Shown here piece after piece: positions 11,525 through 22,903 of a DNA stretch of 64,000 bases. Origin of the DNA: Antilocapra americana (lineage: Eukaryota; Chordata; Mammalia; Artiodactyla; Antilocapridae); contig ML660203.1 of NCBI GenBank assembly GCA_007570785.1, positions 5,523,755 to 5,587,754 on the forward strand, given 5' to 3'. Under the pieces are notes generated by a model. The model was not told the origin of the DNA. It did not search any database and saw only the letters and a program-made list of their open reading frames with translations. The position numbers and the translations under genes are program-made. Each line of letters starts with the position of its first letter. The first letter of the stretch is position 1.

Positions 11525-11795
11525 CTCTCACTGTCCTCTGCTTCTTACTTCTAAGCATAGTGTAAGGATGTAATGCTTGGAGCTGTGGCAACCATTTTGT
11601 GACCATGAAGAGGAAAAGCCAAGAAAATTACAGGGAGGACATGACATTGTTGAACTGCTGAACCAGTACAAACATCTTCATATCACTAAACACATTAATA
11701 TTGTGTTTAGATAAAAAACAAATCATATTATTGCTTACAAGTCAGTTATACTTCCTATAACTTGCAGCTGAACACAGTCTTAACTGGTATAAAGC
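11525..11795 (+). mobile_element. MLT1-type (ERVL-MaLR) LTR
   Basis: MaLR LTR features in order: gtggcaaccattttgtgacc, acattgttgaactgctgaac and a 3' end with acttgcagctgaacacagtc. It is a solo, diverged LTR with no internal coding region beside it. Confidence 0.65.
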
Positions 11796-11944
11796 ATGGA
11801 TCATGAAGCTGAGTTCATAGAAAAGAAGAGAAAAAGTAGCATTAACTGTTACAATTTTCAGTTGAACTAAGAATAAAGTAACACTACTTTCCTGATCTAT
11901 GGGCTTCATTGTATGTCACAGAATTCTTTCATATCTTCTAATAT

Positions 11945-12245
11945 ATCATACTTGCCCCTGCCTCAGGGCCTTTTCACATGCTGTTCTCACCATCTGAAAT
12001 ACTTATCCTCTGATGCATGCCTGTCTTCTTCACATATTCTCATCAGCTGGTTCTCAGATCAAATGCTACCTCCTCCCAGAAGCTTTCCTTATAATCCAAC
12101 TAGAGTAGCCCCAATTTCCCTCTTGGCACATGTTACTCTGAGACTATTTGCTGGCTGTTTATTTTCAGCCTCCCCCAGCAAACTCTAGGATCTGTGCCTA
12201 AAGCAGCCCTGTGGGCCTTGCTCCCATTACATTTTCCATATTCAC
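11945..12245 (+). mobile_element. L2 LINE fragment
   Basis: Sense L2 3' region: ctgcctcagggccttttcac, gctgttctcaccatctgaaa, gctacctcctcccagaagct. Confidence 0.85.
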
Positions 12246-12289
12246 ACAGGCCTGAGTCACTGCAGCCTCTCACATTTCTTAACAAATGA

Positions 12290-12500
12290 ATGGCATGCTG
12301 GTCGCTGTACTATTCATTCCATATATGTTAGCACATCGCACCCTACCCATCAGATGAGATGAGCATGCTTATACCCATTTCAGATGGCGAAACCAAACCT
12401 CATAGAGTTTAAGTAATTTATCCAAGATCACACAGCCAGTAAGTAATGGGCCATGAGTCAAATACAAGTCTTCTGGCGCTGTAGACCCTTTTCACATTGC
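12290..12500 (-). mobile_element. MIR SINE
   Basis: Antisense MIR with the diagnostic order of a cccatttcagatgg block, gtttaagtaatttatccaag and atcacacagccagtaagtaa. Confidence 0.88.
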
Positions 12501-13024
12501 ATTAGCTTCCAGCTTTGTCAACTTTATCAGAAGGCAAATGGGCAAATCTTCCAAACTTGGCATTGAGGATTCTCAGACTTATTAAACAGGTTCAGAGATA
12601 GACAGTTAAATGCTAGTCCTCCATGAGCTGCTGAATTCAAACTACAAGCCCAGTAGTGACTGAGAGCACAAAACATAGAGGATTCCACAAAACAAATCCA
12701 CAGCACCAGAAGCTAAGAAAATACCCCAAAGCTCAACATGTCCAGGGAGGCCTTCAGTCACTCCTGGGAGAATTCCAACTTCAGTTATAGCTTGGAGTTT
12801 TGTTCCCAAAGTTCTATGAGTTTCTAATGCTATGTTAAAATAAAATTCAAATTTTTGCATAATCAAAATGTATAAATGCACTCATTTTCCAGACTGAAGT
12901 CTTAGGAGATTATAAGTCACAGTTCAACTGTGACTATGGATAATGACAATGAAGGCCAGTCTATGAGTCAGGATTTATAAGATAAAATCCAATTAACAGA
13001 AACCCTAGGCAATGAGGAAAGAGG
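12500..13024. other. unique intergenic DNA
   Basis: No gene or recognised repeat. The frame at 12642-12881 (antisense) has no recognisable product. Confidence 0.5.
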
Positions 13025-13140
13025 TTGAAACTAACGTTTATTAAATATCTAATACACACCAGGCCCTGGGCCACAGTATTTGATAAGCATTAACACATTA
13101 CATTTATCATTTCATTACCAAAATGCCTAAATCGATCTGA
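13025..13140 (-). mobile_element. MIR SINE fragment
   Basis: Antisense MIR 3' half: aacgtttattaaatatctaa, accaggccctgggccacag, gcattaacacattac. Confidence 0.7.
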
Positions 13141-14271
13141 TCATTTGCTGATGAAGACTCTGTCTGGACTTTCCTTTGGAGAATGAGGCTTGTACAAGGC
13201 CTTGGTGACAGCTTTACTCTGGGCCCCAGAGACCTCAGACCCAGCATGTAGATGGAGAGGAAGAATGAGTTGGTTTGGACTCGATCCATGCCAGTCCCCA
13301 CCACAGTGATCCTGCTGCCATGAACTGCCGGGCAGGTTGTGCACTGCACAAATCTATGAGTACCTGACTCATTGACTATGATGTGAATGGCAGCCTCACT
13401 GCTATGCAAGGCAAACCTGCCCAATCTGGCATGGCATTCCTGCACTTTAGAATTTCTCAGTAGACTTGTAGTAATTTTTGTTAATACATATTTCTGGGCC
13501 CCATTCCTAGAGATTTGGCTTTTATAGTAAATTCTAGATAGAAGCTAGTATTCCTGACTTTCACTCTTTTCTCCAAAAAAAAGAAAACAGAAAAAGTTTT
13601 CAGGAATTCAGAGTCCTCGTGAGCTGCCTTTCAGAACAAGGTGCTTCCATTATATCCTGGCAAAAAGTGAAGCTAATTTCTGGGTCTTGCAAATAAAGTT
13701 TCCTGAATATCAACAAAACTATTGTCCAGGGCCTTCACTTCAGGAAAAACCCGAGAGTCAACAAAATCCCTATAAAATGACACCATGGAAAGGTGAGGGA
13801 CCCACCCCTCTGTGCATGGCTGCTGTCTCCAGTCATCAGGATTAACTGCCTGCTGCCTCTACTCCTTTCTCGTAAATATGCTTCAGTATCATCTGCTGGA
13901 GGAATTTTTCCTCCCTCCCGCAGATATATATCTTTGGCTTTCCAATGGAAGCCAAATGAAGCTAAGATTCGTCTCACAGTCATTTTGCTTAATGCATTCT
14001 TTTCGACACAGGGGGAGAAACTGCATTATTACGTTTATCCCTACAAGAAGAGAGGATAAACTCAACAGGTTTCTCTCCTATTTCCCAGTGACTCAAGTTG
14101 TATGCCCCTGGCATACACAATACGTTTCCATGCCACTTTTGTATCATTGTGTCTCTGTTTACAACAGCCCTGAATGGAACTTCCTCAGACCCAACTCTGC
14201 TTCTTGAAATCCTTTTTTATCTTTCCAAGCCCAACACAATTGATGCATGTGACCAGAAAAAGTCCCCAGTG

Positions 14272-14276
<5 letters not shown>
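13141..14276. other. unique DNA with a candidate conserved element
   Basis: No repeat was recognised. The antisense frame at 13107-13445 (112 codons) was examined; it matches no family I know and partly overlaps a MIR. The stretch 13870-14055 has low-divergence character (cgtaaatatgcttcagtatc, cattttgcttaatgcattc, attacgtttatcc) and is a weak candidate conserved noncoding element. Confidence 0.35.

Positions 14277-14316
<40 letters not shown>
14277..14316 (+). repeat. (CA)20 microsatellite
   Basis: Forty uninterrupted bases of CA next to the tail side of an antisense CHR SINE. Confidence 0.97.
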
Positions 14317-14319
<3 letters not shown>

Positions 14320-14499
14320 TTGGCTGTGCTTGGTCTTCATTGCAGAGCACAGGTTCTAGAATGTTCGGGTTCAGTAGATGCATCTTGCAGACTTACTTGC
14401 TCCATGGCACGTGGGATCTTAGATCCCTGACCAGGGATCGAACCTGCACCCCTTGCATTGGAAGGCACATTCCCCACCACTGGACCACAAAGAAAGTCC
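14317..14499 (-). mobile_element. CHR-type SINE
   Basis: Antisense CHR: tatttggctgtgcttggtct at the tail side, then gctccatggcacgtgggatc, gaccagggatcgaacctgca and the reversed head. Confidence 0.88.
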
Positions 14500-14741
14500 C
14501 CTCAGCGGACTTAACTGGTCTGTGATCAGCTTTCCAATCACACAATGTCCTTCCTTCTGATCACAGTCTGCCTTGGTGTGTGGCCAGCTGTGTACATATC
14601 TCTCTCTTTTGCTAGAACAGAATCTCCTTCTGGGTAGAGCCTGTGCTCAGCTAAGTGCTAAAGAAATGTGTATGGAAGGCAAGTTGGCTGCATATGAGTT
14701 AATGCAACTTTTGGTGATGTGGAAGTTCAATGGGGCGCTAC

Positions 14742-14945
14742 TGAGAAAGTGAAAGTGTTAGTCATTCAGTCGTGTCTGACTCTTTGTGACCCCAAAGACT
14801 GTAGACCGCCAGGCTCCTCTGTCCATGAGATTCTCCAGGCAAGAATACTGGAGTGGGTGACCATTCCTTTTTCTGACCCAGGGATCAAACCAGAATCTCC
14901 CACATTGCGGCTAGATTCTTACTGTCAGAGCTACCAAGGAAGCCC
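14742..14945 (-). mobile_element. Bov-tA SINE
   Basis: Antisense Bov-tA with the gaaagtgaaagtgttagtca tail and a head ending gagctaccaaggaagccc. Confidence 0.93.
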
Positions 14946-15075
14946 AAGGGCCCTATTAATTCATATTAATTTGGGGAGATCTAACTTAATGAGAAATGAG
15001 GGTAATTTAAAAAATATAGCTTATTTACTCTGAAAGTCATGTGGAAAATCAAATTAGTGCAAGAATATTGCTGAA

Positions 15076-15374
15076 GAAAAAGTGAAAGTCGCTCAGTCGA
15101 GTCCAACTCTTTGCAACTCCATGGACTATTACAGCCTATGGAAATCTCCAGGCCAGAATACTAGAGTGGGTAGCCTTTCCCTTCTCCAGGGGATCTCCCC
15201 AGCCCAGGGATCAAACCCAGATCGCCCACACTGCAGACAGATTCTTTACCAGCCAAGCCACAAGAGAAGCCAAAGAATACTGGAGTGGGTAGCCTACCCC
15301 TTTTCCAGCAGATCTTCCTGGGGTCTCCTGCATTGCAGGTGGATTCTTTACCAGCTGAGCTATCAGGGAGCCCT
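15076..15374 (-). mobile_element. Bov-tA with tandem extra head unit
   Basis: A complete antisense Bov-tA (15076-15272) is followed by a second partial unit (gaatactggagtgggtagcc to gctatcagggagccc). This is the tandem-head arrangement of the Bov-tA3-like subfamily, also present on the other strand at 27455-27772. Confidence 0.9.
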
Positions 15375-15474
15375 GTCTTCTGTACGTGCAGATAAACGAG
15401 ACTACATTAAATAGAGTATATCATTTCAATAGCAGTAGGTTTAATGGGTCACTGCATCTAGAAAGATAGTCAAG

Positions 15475-15730
15475 CTTAGTGATTAAGAGTTAAGGTATGA
15501 AGTCAGGTAGCCCTGGGCTTTACTTTTTACTTCACTGGTTATCAAATGCTGGTACTTGAACCAGCTGCTTAAATTCTCTAAGCCTCCTCAGTTTTCTTAT
15601 CTGTAAAATGGGAATAATAGCAATAATAATAGTAATATCTTCTTCCCAGGGTTGTTGTGAGAAAAGATTGCATCTATAATCCACATTCCACTGTATTTGG
15701 CACATTGTAAGTGTTCAGTAAATATTACCT
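15475..15730 (+). mobile_element. MIR SINE
   Basis: Sense MIR: cttatctgtaaaatgggaat, cagggttgttgtgag, tttggcacattgtaagtgtt. It is followed by an actgaactgaactga run like the end of a BovB/Bov-A tail. Confidence 0.85.
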
Positions 15731-16130
15731 GCCATTGCGACTGAACTGAACTGATGATAATTAATATGTAATCTGTGGAGCAAGGGATTTCCCAAATCTG
15801 AAGACAGTCTTGACTCTGCACTGGGCCTTCCCTGAAGTATAAAGAAAAAATTCTGCAGGCCCAAGAGGTCTTCAGGCCTTAGGACCCTGGGTATGGAGGT
15901 CTCTACCCTGGGGTGTCCTACTGTAATCTCCCTCCCCCTGCAGAGCAGGATAGTACGGTGACAGCTAGTAGAATAGCCTCGATCATCCAATCCCGAGAAC
16001 TGTTCAGGAATCAAGGCGATCAATGCTCTCCCTCCAATGTCCACGTGAGTCAAGACATAGGATTTGAGTTGGATTTACCCAAACATGGGCTACTGATATG
16101 CAGAAATTCCAACAAGCTAGGCTCCATTTG

Positions 16131-16735
16131 ATGACAGCCCAAGCCCCCCACCTCCCTGGCCAGCACATTTTAAAGACACAAAGCTAGTCAATACGACGCA
16201 TTCAGAGGGTTGCTGCCAGTGGCTAGCAGAGAATAGATACTGAGAAAGTCATAACGATGATAAATCCGGGCTCTGCTCCTCTCTGACTAATGTAGGCACT
16301 ATAACACGCCATGAATATCCTGCTTTGAAACATGTCATGCTTCTGAGGGACCAATCAATCTCCAGCTCTCAGTGGACCACATTAAAATAAATTTGTCACC
16401 GTGAGTTTATGAAATATTGATGGTGTTTTTTAGTCAGGGTGTTGGGAGGTGGAAAGGTGTATCAGAAGAGGGAGGCAGGGAGAGGGAGATTTGCTTTAAT
16501 GAATTGTCTCCAGCCTAGGAAAAGAAACATATGCAGAGACTGGAAGAAGAGGAAGCACGGAAGAAAATACCTCGGTATGGAGAGCAGAAAGCTTCCAGGA
16601 TGAGGAAGCCTGGAGCCGTGATGTCTAAACTGTGTTATAAAGAATGCTAATGGATGGGTACTCCTGGGAGAGGGGTGGCTGAAGAGGGTTTCCTAGTAAA
16701 ATAATGTTGGAAAAATGTGTATGCAAATCCATGTC
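16131..16735. other. unique DNA, candidate conserved element
   Basis: Repeat-free. The segment 16180-16450 has clustered short motifs (ccaatcaatc, ttaaaataaatttgtcaccg, gtttatgaaatattgatgg) and several retained CpGs. This is a composition-based guess at a noncoding regulatory element. Confidence 0.3.
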
Positions 16736-16800
16736 TTGGAGAGACAGGTGCATATTAACCTAATAAAGGCTCTGACAAGTCCTACAGCCAAGAAGCTCAT
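16736..16800. repeat. short copy of an unnamed MER-type repeat
   Basis: Shares the block aaggctctgacaagtcctac with copies at 29640-29800 and 46800-46950, so it is dispersed. Probably a nonautonomous hAT end. Confidence 0.5.
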
Positions 16801-16807
16801 TTGCCTT

Positions 16808-16925
16808 TGTAATTTTTTCTTAATTAATTAATTTATTTTAATTAGAGGCTAATTACTTTACAATATTGTAGTGGTTTTTGCCATACATTGACATGAATCA
16901 GCCATGGGGTACATGTGTTCTTTGT
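16808..16925 (-). mobile_element. L1 LINE 3' tail, antisense
   Basis: A reversed A-rich end, then ttttgccatacattgacatg and aatcagccatggggtacatg, as in other ruminant L1 tails here. Severely 5' truncated. Confidence 0.8.
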
Positions 16926-16935
16926 CTAGCCTGAT

Positions 16936-17104
16936 ATGTGAAACTTGCTCAGTCATGTCCAACTCTTTGCAACCCCATGGACTATACAGTCCATGGAATT
17001 CTCCAGGCCAGAATACCGGAGGGGGCAGCCTTTTCCAGGGATCGAACCCAGGTCTCCTGCATTGCAGCCAGATTCTTTACCAGCAGAGCTATCAAGGAAG
17101 CCCT
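16936..17104 (-). mobile_element. Bov-tA SINE
   Basis: Antisense Bov-tA with an internal deletion between the core and the head (cagccttttccagggatcg). Flanks tttgtctagcctgatat (16921-16937) and tttgtttagcctaacat (17105-17121) agree at 14 of 17 bases, a decayed target-site duplication. Confidence 0.9.
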
Positions 17105-17224
17105 TTTGTTTAGCCTAACATCCCCCAAACTTATTTAGCTTGGTAAAACAGCATCTTGCTGAATACCACAGTTCGGTGAAAACCAGTATGGAAATGCTGG
17201 CCTACACCTCACTATACAAAGGGT

Positions 17225-17340
17225 AGTAACATGGTCTCAGCATCAGTATCACTGGAGAGCTTGTTAGTGGGCTAGACCAGCTGAATTAGAATCTTCATTG
17301 TAACAAGATCCTGGTGATTTGTGCACAGCGAAGTATGAAA
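17225..17340. mobile_element. MER5A-like hAT element
   Basis: Features include cagcatcagtatcactggag, gctgaattagaatcttcatt and atcctggtgatttgtgcaca. These are the middle and one end of a MER5A-type palindromic element. Confidence 0.65.
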
Positions 17341-17770
17341 AGGCTTGGTGTCAGTGATTCAACAGAGAAAGAAGACCATGCAGGACAAACTGAAATATGC
17401 CTGGTGATGGAGGGCTTCTGCTGGTAACCCAGCCTGCACTGGCCACCCAGGAACTGTCCGGCCTCATCCAGCATTGGGGCTCTTTGTCAGCTAAGAACTC
17501 ACTCACAGTGTCATATACTAAGAAGACATTTTTAAAATCTGATGGACCTCTCTTGAAACAAGTAGAAATGATGGAAACCCAATGGTCTTTTCAGCTCTTG
17601 GAAAAGCCAAGAGCTAGTAACATCTCCACCAGCAACAGAAAAGCTGAATCAAGGTCATCATCCTTCTCAAAGCCCCTCAGCCATCTCAGGTTTGTCACTT
17701 GGCCTCCAGAGACTCTGCCGGTGTCCACCTGTAGAACCTGGAGTGGAGAAAGGACACGGTGCACCACTAT
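17336..17770. other. unique intergenic DNA
   Basis: No gene recognised. The frame at 17397-17783 (128 codons) has no domain I can identify and ends inside a MIR relic. Confidence 0.5.
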
Positions 17771-17890
17771 AGAGAACCTCTGATGCGTGGTGGGTGATAG
17801 CCTAGACTCCAGAGGGGCACAGACTAGTTTCACTGCTTACTTAGCTGTATGATCTCAGAAAGTGACTTCACCTCTCGGAGCCCAAAGGCC
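17770..17890 (+). mobile_element. MIR SINE fragment
   Basis: Sense MIR 5' half: agactccagaggggcacag, cttagctgtatgatctcag, gacttcacctctcggagccc. Confidence 0.65.
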
Positions 17891-18439
17891 CTGGCTTTCT
17901 CGTCCACCATAGCATCAAGTTCCTAGAGTTATTGGGCTAGAGAGAATATTCAGGAACTTGGGTCAGGGAGATGCAAAGCACATAATGGGCACAGTATGCA
18001 CCTTTGCTTTTTGTTTGTTTTTGGTGGTCCTCTGTGGACAACTGAGTGAATTTTTTACTTTTCTGCTGCTGTTTTGGTGGCAAGAAGAATCAGTCTGGCT
18101 CTGGACTTTGTTAATTACCTATCAGTTCTCCTGAACTTCTTAGTCCCTCAGAACTGCCCTCCCCCTTCCCAGAAAGGGGTTGGGGTCAAGAATCAGGTCA
18201 CACTCTATAGACCAGCTACCGACTGTGGGCCATCAACCTTTGGGAATTTCTCACTTCCCTGGAGAGTCACTTGGGGAAATATCTTGTTCATTTTCTTAAA
18301 CAGCTAAACTAGCGTAAAGAAAATATCAGCCCCTGGTACCCACAGAGATGGCCCTCTTCCTTCCTCTTCTTAAGATAACACAGCCAGGAGAGGCTGCACT
18401 GGGCTTCTCTACTTCCACCCCAGATGTCTGAGCACACCC

Positions 18440-18665
18440 TGCCTCCCCTCAGCTAATTATCTGCCCTGAGTCTCAGTTTTCTCTTCTATAAAGTGGAAAG
18501 AAAGACGTCCACCTACCACAGCTGTGATAAGGATTAAATGACATAATGTATGTAAATGATTATTTTTTAATGTATGTAATTGATGTTGACCAATGGATGA
18601 TGCCTGAGATGAGCCAGGCACTCAAGAAGTGATATTAATCATGCAGCTGTTACTGTTATTTTAAG
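18440..18665 (+). mobile_element. MIR SINE
   Basis: Sense MIR: gagtctcagttttctcttct, gtgataaggattaaatgaca, gagccaggcactcaagaagt. Confidence 0.78.
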
Positions 18666-18769
18666 GATTCTTTGGGACATCAGCACATGGTAGAGAAGAC
18701 ACTCCACAAAGTTTATTGAAGGAAGGAAGGCCTTGAAGCGTCAAGAGAAAATAGAACCTACTATAAGAA

Positions 18770-19020
18770 GCAGAAATAGCAATTATTTAGTGTTTACTAC
18801 ATGCCTAGAAATGTGCTAAGATCTTTTACATTTTCATGTATTTCATGTTGTCCTTAAAAATAGTACCCACCTAACAAGAGGAGTACTATTATGATGTCTT
18901 TCACAGATGAAGAACCAAGGGCACAGAGTGGCTAAGTAACTCACCTAGAGCCACACAGCAAATAATTGGAAGAGCCAGGTTTCAAATCTTGGTCTTTCTG
19001 ACAACCAGAAACTGAGCTCT
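18770..19020 (-). mobile_element. MIR SINE
   Basis: Antisense MIR nearly end to end: tgtttactacatgcctagaa, cacagatgaagaacc, taactcacctagagccacac, ggtttcaaatcttggtc. Confidence 0.87.
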
Positions 19021-19489
19021 TGTTCACAGTTATACCAGCCCACACTTTATAACAACTAAGACTGCATCCAACCACTGTCTTCTGTAAAAGGCTAAAATCA
19101 GTCCCTAAATGACTCAAGATTACCTAGAAAAGCAAAGGCAAACCAAATGCCCTGAGATTCCATACCCACCAGTCTCCATCAGTTAAGTGACAGAATAGGC
19201 CCACAGGCGACAGGGTGGCTGTCATTATGTTAATACACCAGTAAATGAATAACCTTCTGCCTGACTTCTCATCCAAGCATGCTGTGACACTCTGCAGATT
19301 GCAGATTGCATTAGTGCCCCTCTGTGCCTGAAACCCTTAGAAGGCTTTCTCCATGAAGTTCCCGTGGGAGCCATAAATGTGAACAAAAGAAGAGAAGATT
19401 CAACAGACCAGCAATGTCCCTTCATCCCATGATGGTTTCTTTATCAGCCTGGATCCCAAAGTGTAGAAGACAATGTGGAAGAGAAAAAC

Positions 19490-19610
19490 ATCTTACTTGA
19501 AATGTACTTCAGGGTGAGCCAAAAATAAACAGTTGCTATTTTAAGCTACAGAAATTGTGAGGAGTGCTTGTTACCACAGTATAACTTAGACTGAACTGAC
19601 TGATACATCC
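19490..19610 (+). mobile_element. probable MLT1-type LTR 3' end
   Basis: A aataaacagttgctatttta block followed by taagctacagaaattgtgag and ttgttaccacagtataactt resembles the terminal part of a MaLR LTR. The 5' part was not recognised. Confidence 0.5.
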
Positions 19611-19749
19611 ACTCAGCAGCATGGAATAAAAGAGAATTGCAAAGAATGACTGCTGGCATTTTTAACATATAGAAATGCCATCAACTAGTACAGAAGCAAG
19701 ATCCAAAGAATTTCCAGGAACTATTCAGCCATTCTTCTACTCTCAGAGT

Positions 19750-19960
19750 AGTGGTCCTCCACCAGGACCTATTTTTGGCCTCCATGGGACATATGGCAAT
19801 GTCTGGAGAAATTCTAACGCTACTAGAATCTATTCAGCAGAGACTAGAGATGCTGCTGAACACCCCTACTGTGCACAGGACACTTTTCACGACAAAGAGT
19901 ACTTGTCTCCAAATGTCAATAATGCTGAGGTTGAGAAATCCTGCCTTAGAGAGAAACCGG
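19750..19960. mobile_element. MER20-like hAT element
   Basis: Recognisable blocks: agtagtggtcctccacc, acatatggcaatgtctggag, gatgctgctgaacacccc, gtgcacaggaca, gaggttgagaaatcctg. Both ends appear present, with the expected length of about 200 bp. Confidence 0.75.
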
Positions 19961-20009
19961 GAAGAGGGAGGTGAGGTTGCAGGCTATAGATCATATTTAA
20001 CAACAAAAG

Positions 20010-20230
20010 CATGTAACATCTACATACCATTATTGAATTTACAAAATGTTTGCTCATATGTTATCTCATTTCACCTTTACAGCTCTCTTGAAGGATGGGT
20101 ATTACTACCTCATCTCATCAATGCAGAAACCCAAGTGCACAAGCTTACTTGAAGGCACATTTATAAAGAGAGGATTAGAATTCTAACCCAGTTTGGCTGC
20201 CCCACTTCCCTACCATGTTTCATTAAACCA
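20010..20230 (-). mobile_element. MIR SINE
   Basis: Antisense MIR: catatgttatctcatttcac, gggtattactacctcatctc, cacatttataaagagaggat, gaattctaacccagtttggc. Highly diverged. Confidence 0.68.
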
Positions 20231-20239
20231 CAGCTGTTT

Positions 20240-20830
20240 ACAGTGTCGTTTCCTCTGGGACATAGATCAATATTCAGTCACTCATTCAGGGGCAGTGTCT
20301 AAAGACAAATTTGGTTAATTTCTGAATCTTTCTAATCCCTTTGAACCTGGGGTTCAGCAAAACAGATACACTGCTTGGTGCATTTGTTCTGATAAATGTA
20401 GCTTTGTTTAATTATTTATGATAATACCAACTGCAAGCTGGTCAATTACCCTGGTATATCTTGTCAAAGTAACAATGCCTTAGAAAAGTCTCTAAATCAT
20501 CGGCCTCTTAAATCTTTGCAGAGAAGGGGCACAAAACCATGGCAGGGATTCTTGTGGAAAATCATCTAATGTTGGACCAATTAGCCAAGTCATGATCCTA
20601 AATGCTCTCTTCCGGAATGTTCCAGTGATGCAAGAGCTTCTTGTTGCATGAGGCTAATCAGCAAAGACTGGCAAAGGAAAAAGCAAAGGCATGTAAACTA
20701 TGGGAAAACACTTATCCAAAAACGCCAGTGCAAGTCAAGCAGTTCCTCACTGACAAAAACGTGTTGCCCGGTTCCTATCAAAGTCCCTTAATGTGTATAT
20801 AGAGAGCACAAAACCAAACTCTATTCACAT
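20240..20830. other. unique AT-rich stretch, candidate conserved element
   Basis: About 590 bp with no transposon similarity. Dense short motifs include gtttaattatttatgataat, ttctgataaatgtagctttg, ggtcaattaccctgg, aatcatctaatgttgg and ggctaatcagc. A run of homeobox-like TAAT cores in repeat-free DNA is typical of developmental conserved noncoding elements, but conservation itself cannot be seen here. Confidence 0.4.
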
Positions 20831-21159
20831 TAATCATCTGTGCTCAACCATCACCAATTCTCGGGCAAAATTTTCTAGTCTATCCAAAGACTTCTAACTA
20901 CTAATCTAATCCTGACAATTAGCCACAGCCTGAGTGCTGGTAAGAGACACGTGAAAAGATAACAGCAATGATAGTCAGAAATCATTAAGTATTCTTATAC
21001 TGATATATGACTAAAAATAATTTTTAATCAATATAATTACCTATTATATTTTAGTTATTATTATGATTACTATTGCATTTGGAAGCTGCTTTTATGGCAA
21101 TATATTAATCTGGCAGAAATTAAAGAATTGAGCAAGATGTAAAACAGTATAAAGGATCC

Positions 21160-21715
21160 TAAAAAATCAAGAATAGACCTAGAACTATCCTATGATCCAG
21201 CAGTCTCACGTCTGGGTATGTATCTAAAGGTAACAAAAGCATTATCTTAAAGAGGTATCTGCATTCCCATATTTCTTGCAACATTATTTATAATAGTCAA
21301 GATATGGAAACAAGTGTCTGTGGATGGATGAAAGGATAAATAAAATGTAATAGATACATAGATATCAAAGTCCTTTAATGCATAGAGATATAGATTCAAT
21401 ACATCTATATTGAAATATTCAGCCTTAAAAAGACAGAAATCTTGCCATTTGAGACAACATGGATGAAACTAGGGGACATTATGCTGAGTGAAATAAACCA
21501 GAGAAAGTCAAATACCGCATGGTATCACTTATATGTGAAATCTAGAAAAAAAAATCAAACTCAGAAGTAGAGAGCAGAAGGATGGTTGCCAGAGGCTGGA
21601 GAAATGGAGAGACTCTGAAAAAAGTGTACAAACCTCCAGTTATAAGGTGAATAAGGTCTGAGGATCTAATGTATAGTATGATAATTATGGTTGATAATAC
21701 TGAAAAAAATGAATT
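21160..21715 (+). mobile_element. L1 LINE 3' part
   Basis: Sense end of L1 ORF2 and the start of the 3' UTR: tatgatccagcagtctcacg, gacaacatggatgaaactag, tgctgagtgaaataaaccag, ggatggttgccagaggctgg. Frames are broken. Confidence 0.88.
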
Positions 21716-22635
21716 GCGTAATAAATGTATGGAATATGTGTGACTCCAGGAATATGTGTGAGCTTTTAAAGCTACTCATTTCCGACATGATTTCTGACAG
21801 TGATTTTGACACAAGTAATAAAAAAGGGAAAAGATGGAGTAGGCAGAGCCTATTGGAACTAAGACTGACAAGATATTGGGGTCTTCCATCAGTTTTCTGT
21901 CACAGTATTTAGGCAGCTTCCCACAGAGATGAACTCACTAATTTACATGGTGGATGAAGCACCTCCTCTTTAGCAGATGCTCTTGATGCCCTGCCCCATG
22001 TCCCCTTGTCCCACCTGGGTTACCTACAGTGGTAGCTGGAGATACTTTCAGGACACTGGCACTCCCCACCTTTTGTCTTCTGCCATAGGACTTTATCTAG
22101 CACGCTTTGAATTCATTCACCTCTTGCAAGCACAAATGCTCCCAAGTACCTCCTCCAACCAATGCAATATAGAAGTCAGTGCATAAACGTCTGAGCCCCC
22201 CACCATCCAGTGGGAGGATTTTAAGGTACACACCCCACAGTGTCTCAGCAGGTTCCCAGCAGGACTGGGCCCCAGCAGCCCACAGCTATCACCTTACACT
22301 CATTAGCATGCCACTTATTTGACTTTTCTTCCTTCCCTGTCCTGCTTTCCATACTCCCTCAATTGTGTTTCCAGAATCATGATCCAGATAAATAAAGGAG
22401 CCCACATCCCAAGTTCTTGTCTCAGGAGGATGTGAATTAGGATCCCACCCTCTAATAAAATCAGAACCAAGACTGCAACTCTCCTTGAGGCTCAAGGATG
22501 TAAAAACATGGACAATGGATAAGGGTGAATGGGAATAAAATCAGATGGCAGGGAAGAACCATGAGCTGGAGAACAAACGCCTGAAAAGAAGAAGGATACT
22601 ACAGTAAGGAGGTCAATGCAGCCTTGAAGGTCTAA

Positions 22636-22638
<3 letters not shown>
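21716..22638. other. unrecognised DNA
   Basis: No gene seen. Short frames (21691-21912, 21977-22186, 22289-22495) match nothing I know. The block 22095-22290 could belong to an old LTR but was not identified. Confidence 0.45.

Positions 22639-22684
<46 letters not shown>
22639..22684 (+). repeat. (GT)23 microsatellite
   Basis: Forty-six uninterrupted bases of GT at the tail side of an antisense Bov-tA. Confidence 0.97.
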
Positions 22685-22687
<3 letters not shown>

Positions 22688-22688
<1 letters not shown>

Positions 22689-22837
22689 ATTGCTGTGTAA
22701 TTGCTAAGTTGTGTCTGACTCTTTGAGACCCCATGGGCTAGGTTCCTCTGTCCATGGGATTTCCTAGGCAAGAATACTGGAGTGGGAGTGGGTTGCAATT
22801 TCTTTCTCCAGGGGATCTTCCCAACCCAGGGATCAAA
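22688..22837 (-). mobile_element. Bov-tA SINE lacking its tRNA-like head
   Basis: Antisense Bov-tA from tgctaagttgtgtctgac to cagggatcaaat. It stops where the tRNA-like head should continue and is replaced by a GT tract, so the promoter end is lost. A small internal duplication (ggagtgggagtgggttg) is present. Confidence 0.88.
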
Positions 22838-22840
22838 TCT

Positions 22841-22842
22841 GT

Positions 22843-22878
<36 letters not shown>

Positions 22879-22903
22879 CAAATCTGTGTGTGTGTGTATA
22901 TAT
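22841..22903 (+). repeat. GT microsatellite with duplicated SINE edge
   Basis: Two GT tracts separated by a second copy of atcaaatctgtgtgt (22832-22846 and 22877-22891), pointing to replication slippage that copied the SINE edge. Confidence 0.85.

Noticed and set aside
13107..13445. 112-codon antisense frame in mostly unique DNA
   Set aside because: No domain, no splice context, and its 3' end enters a MIR; composition does not resemble an exon.
22639..22903. CRISPR-like regular repeats
   Set aside because: Dinucleotide microsatellites and a slippage duplication; no spacers, and this is a mammalian genome.
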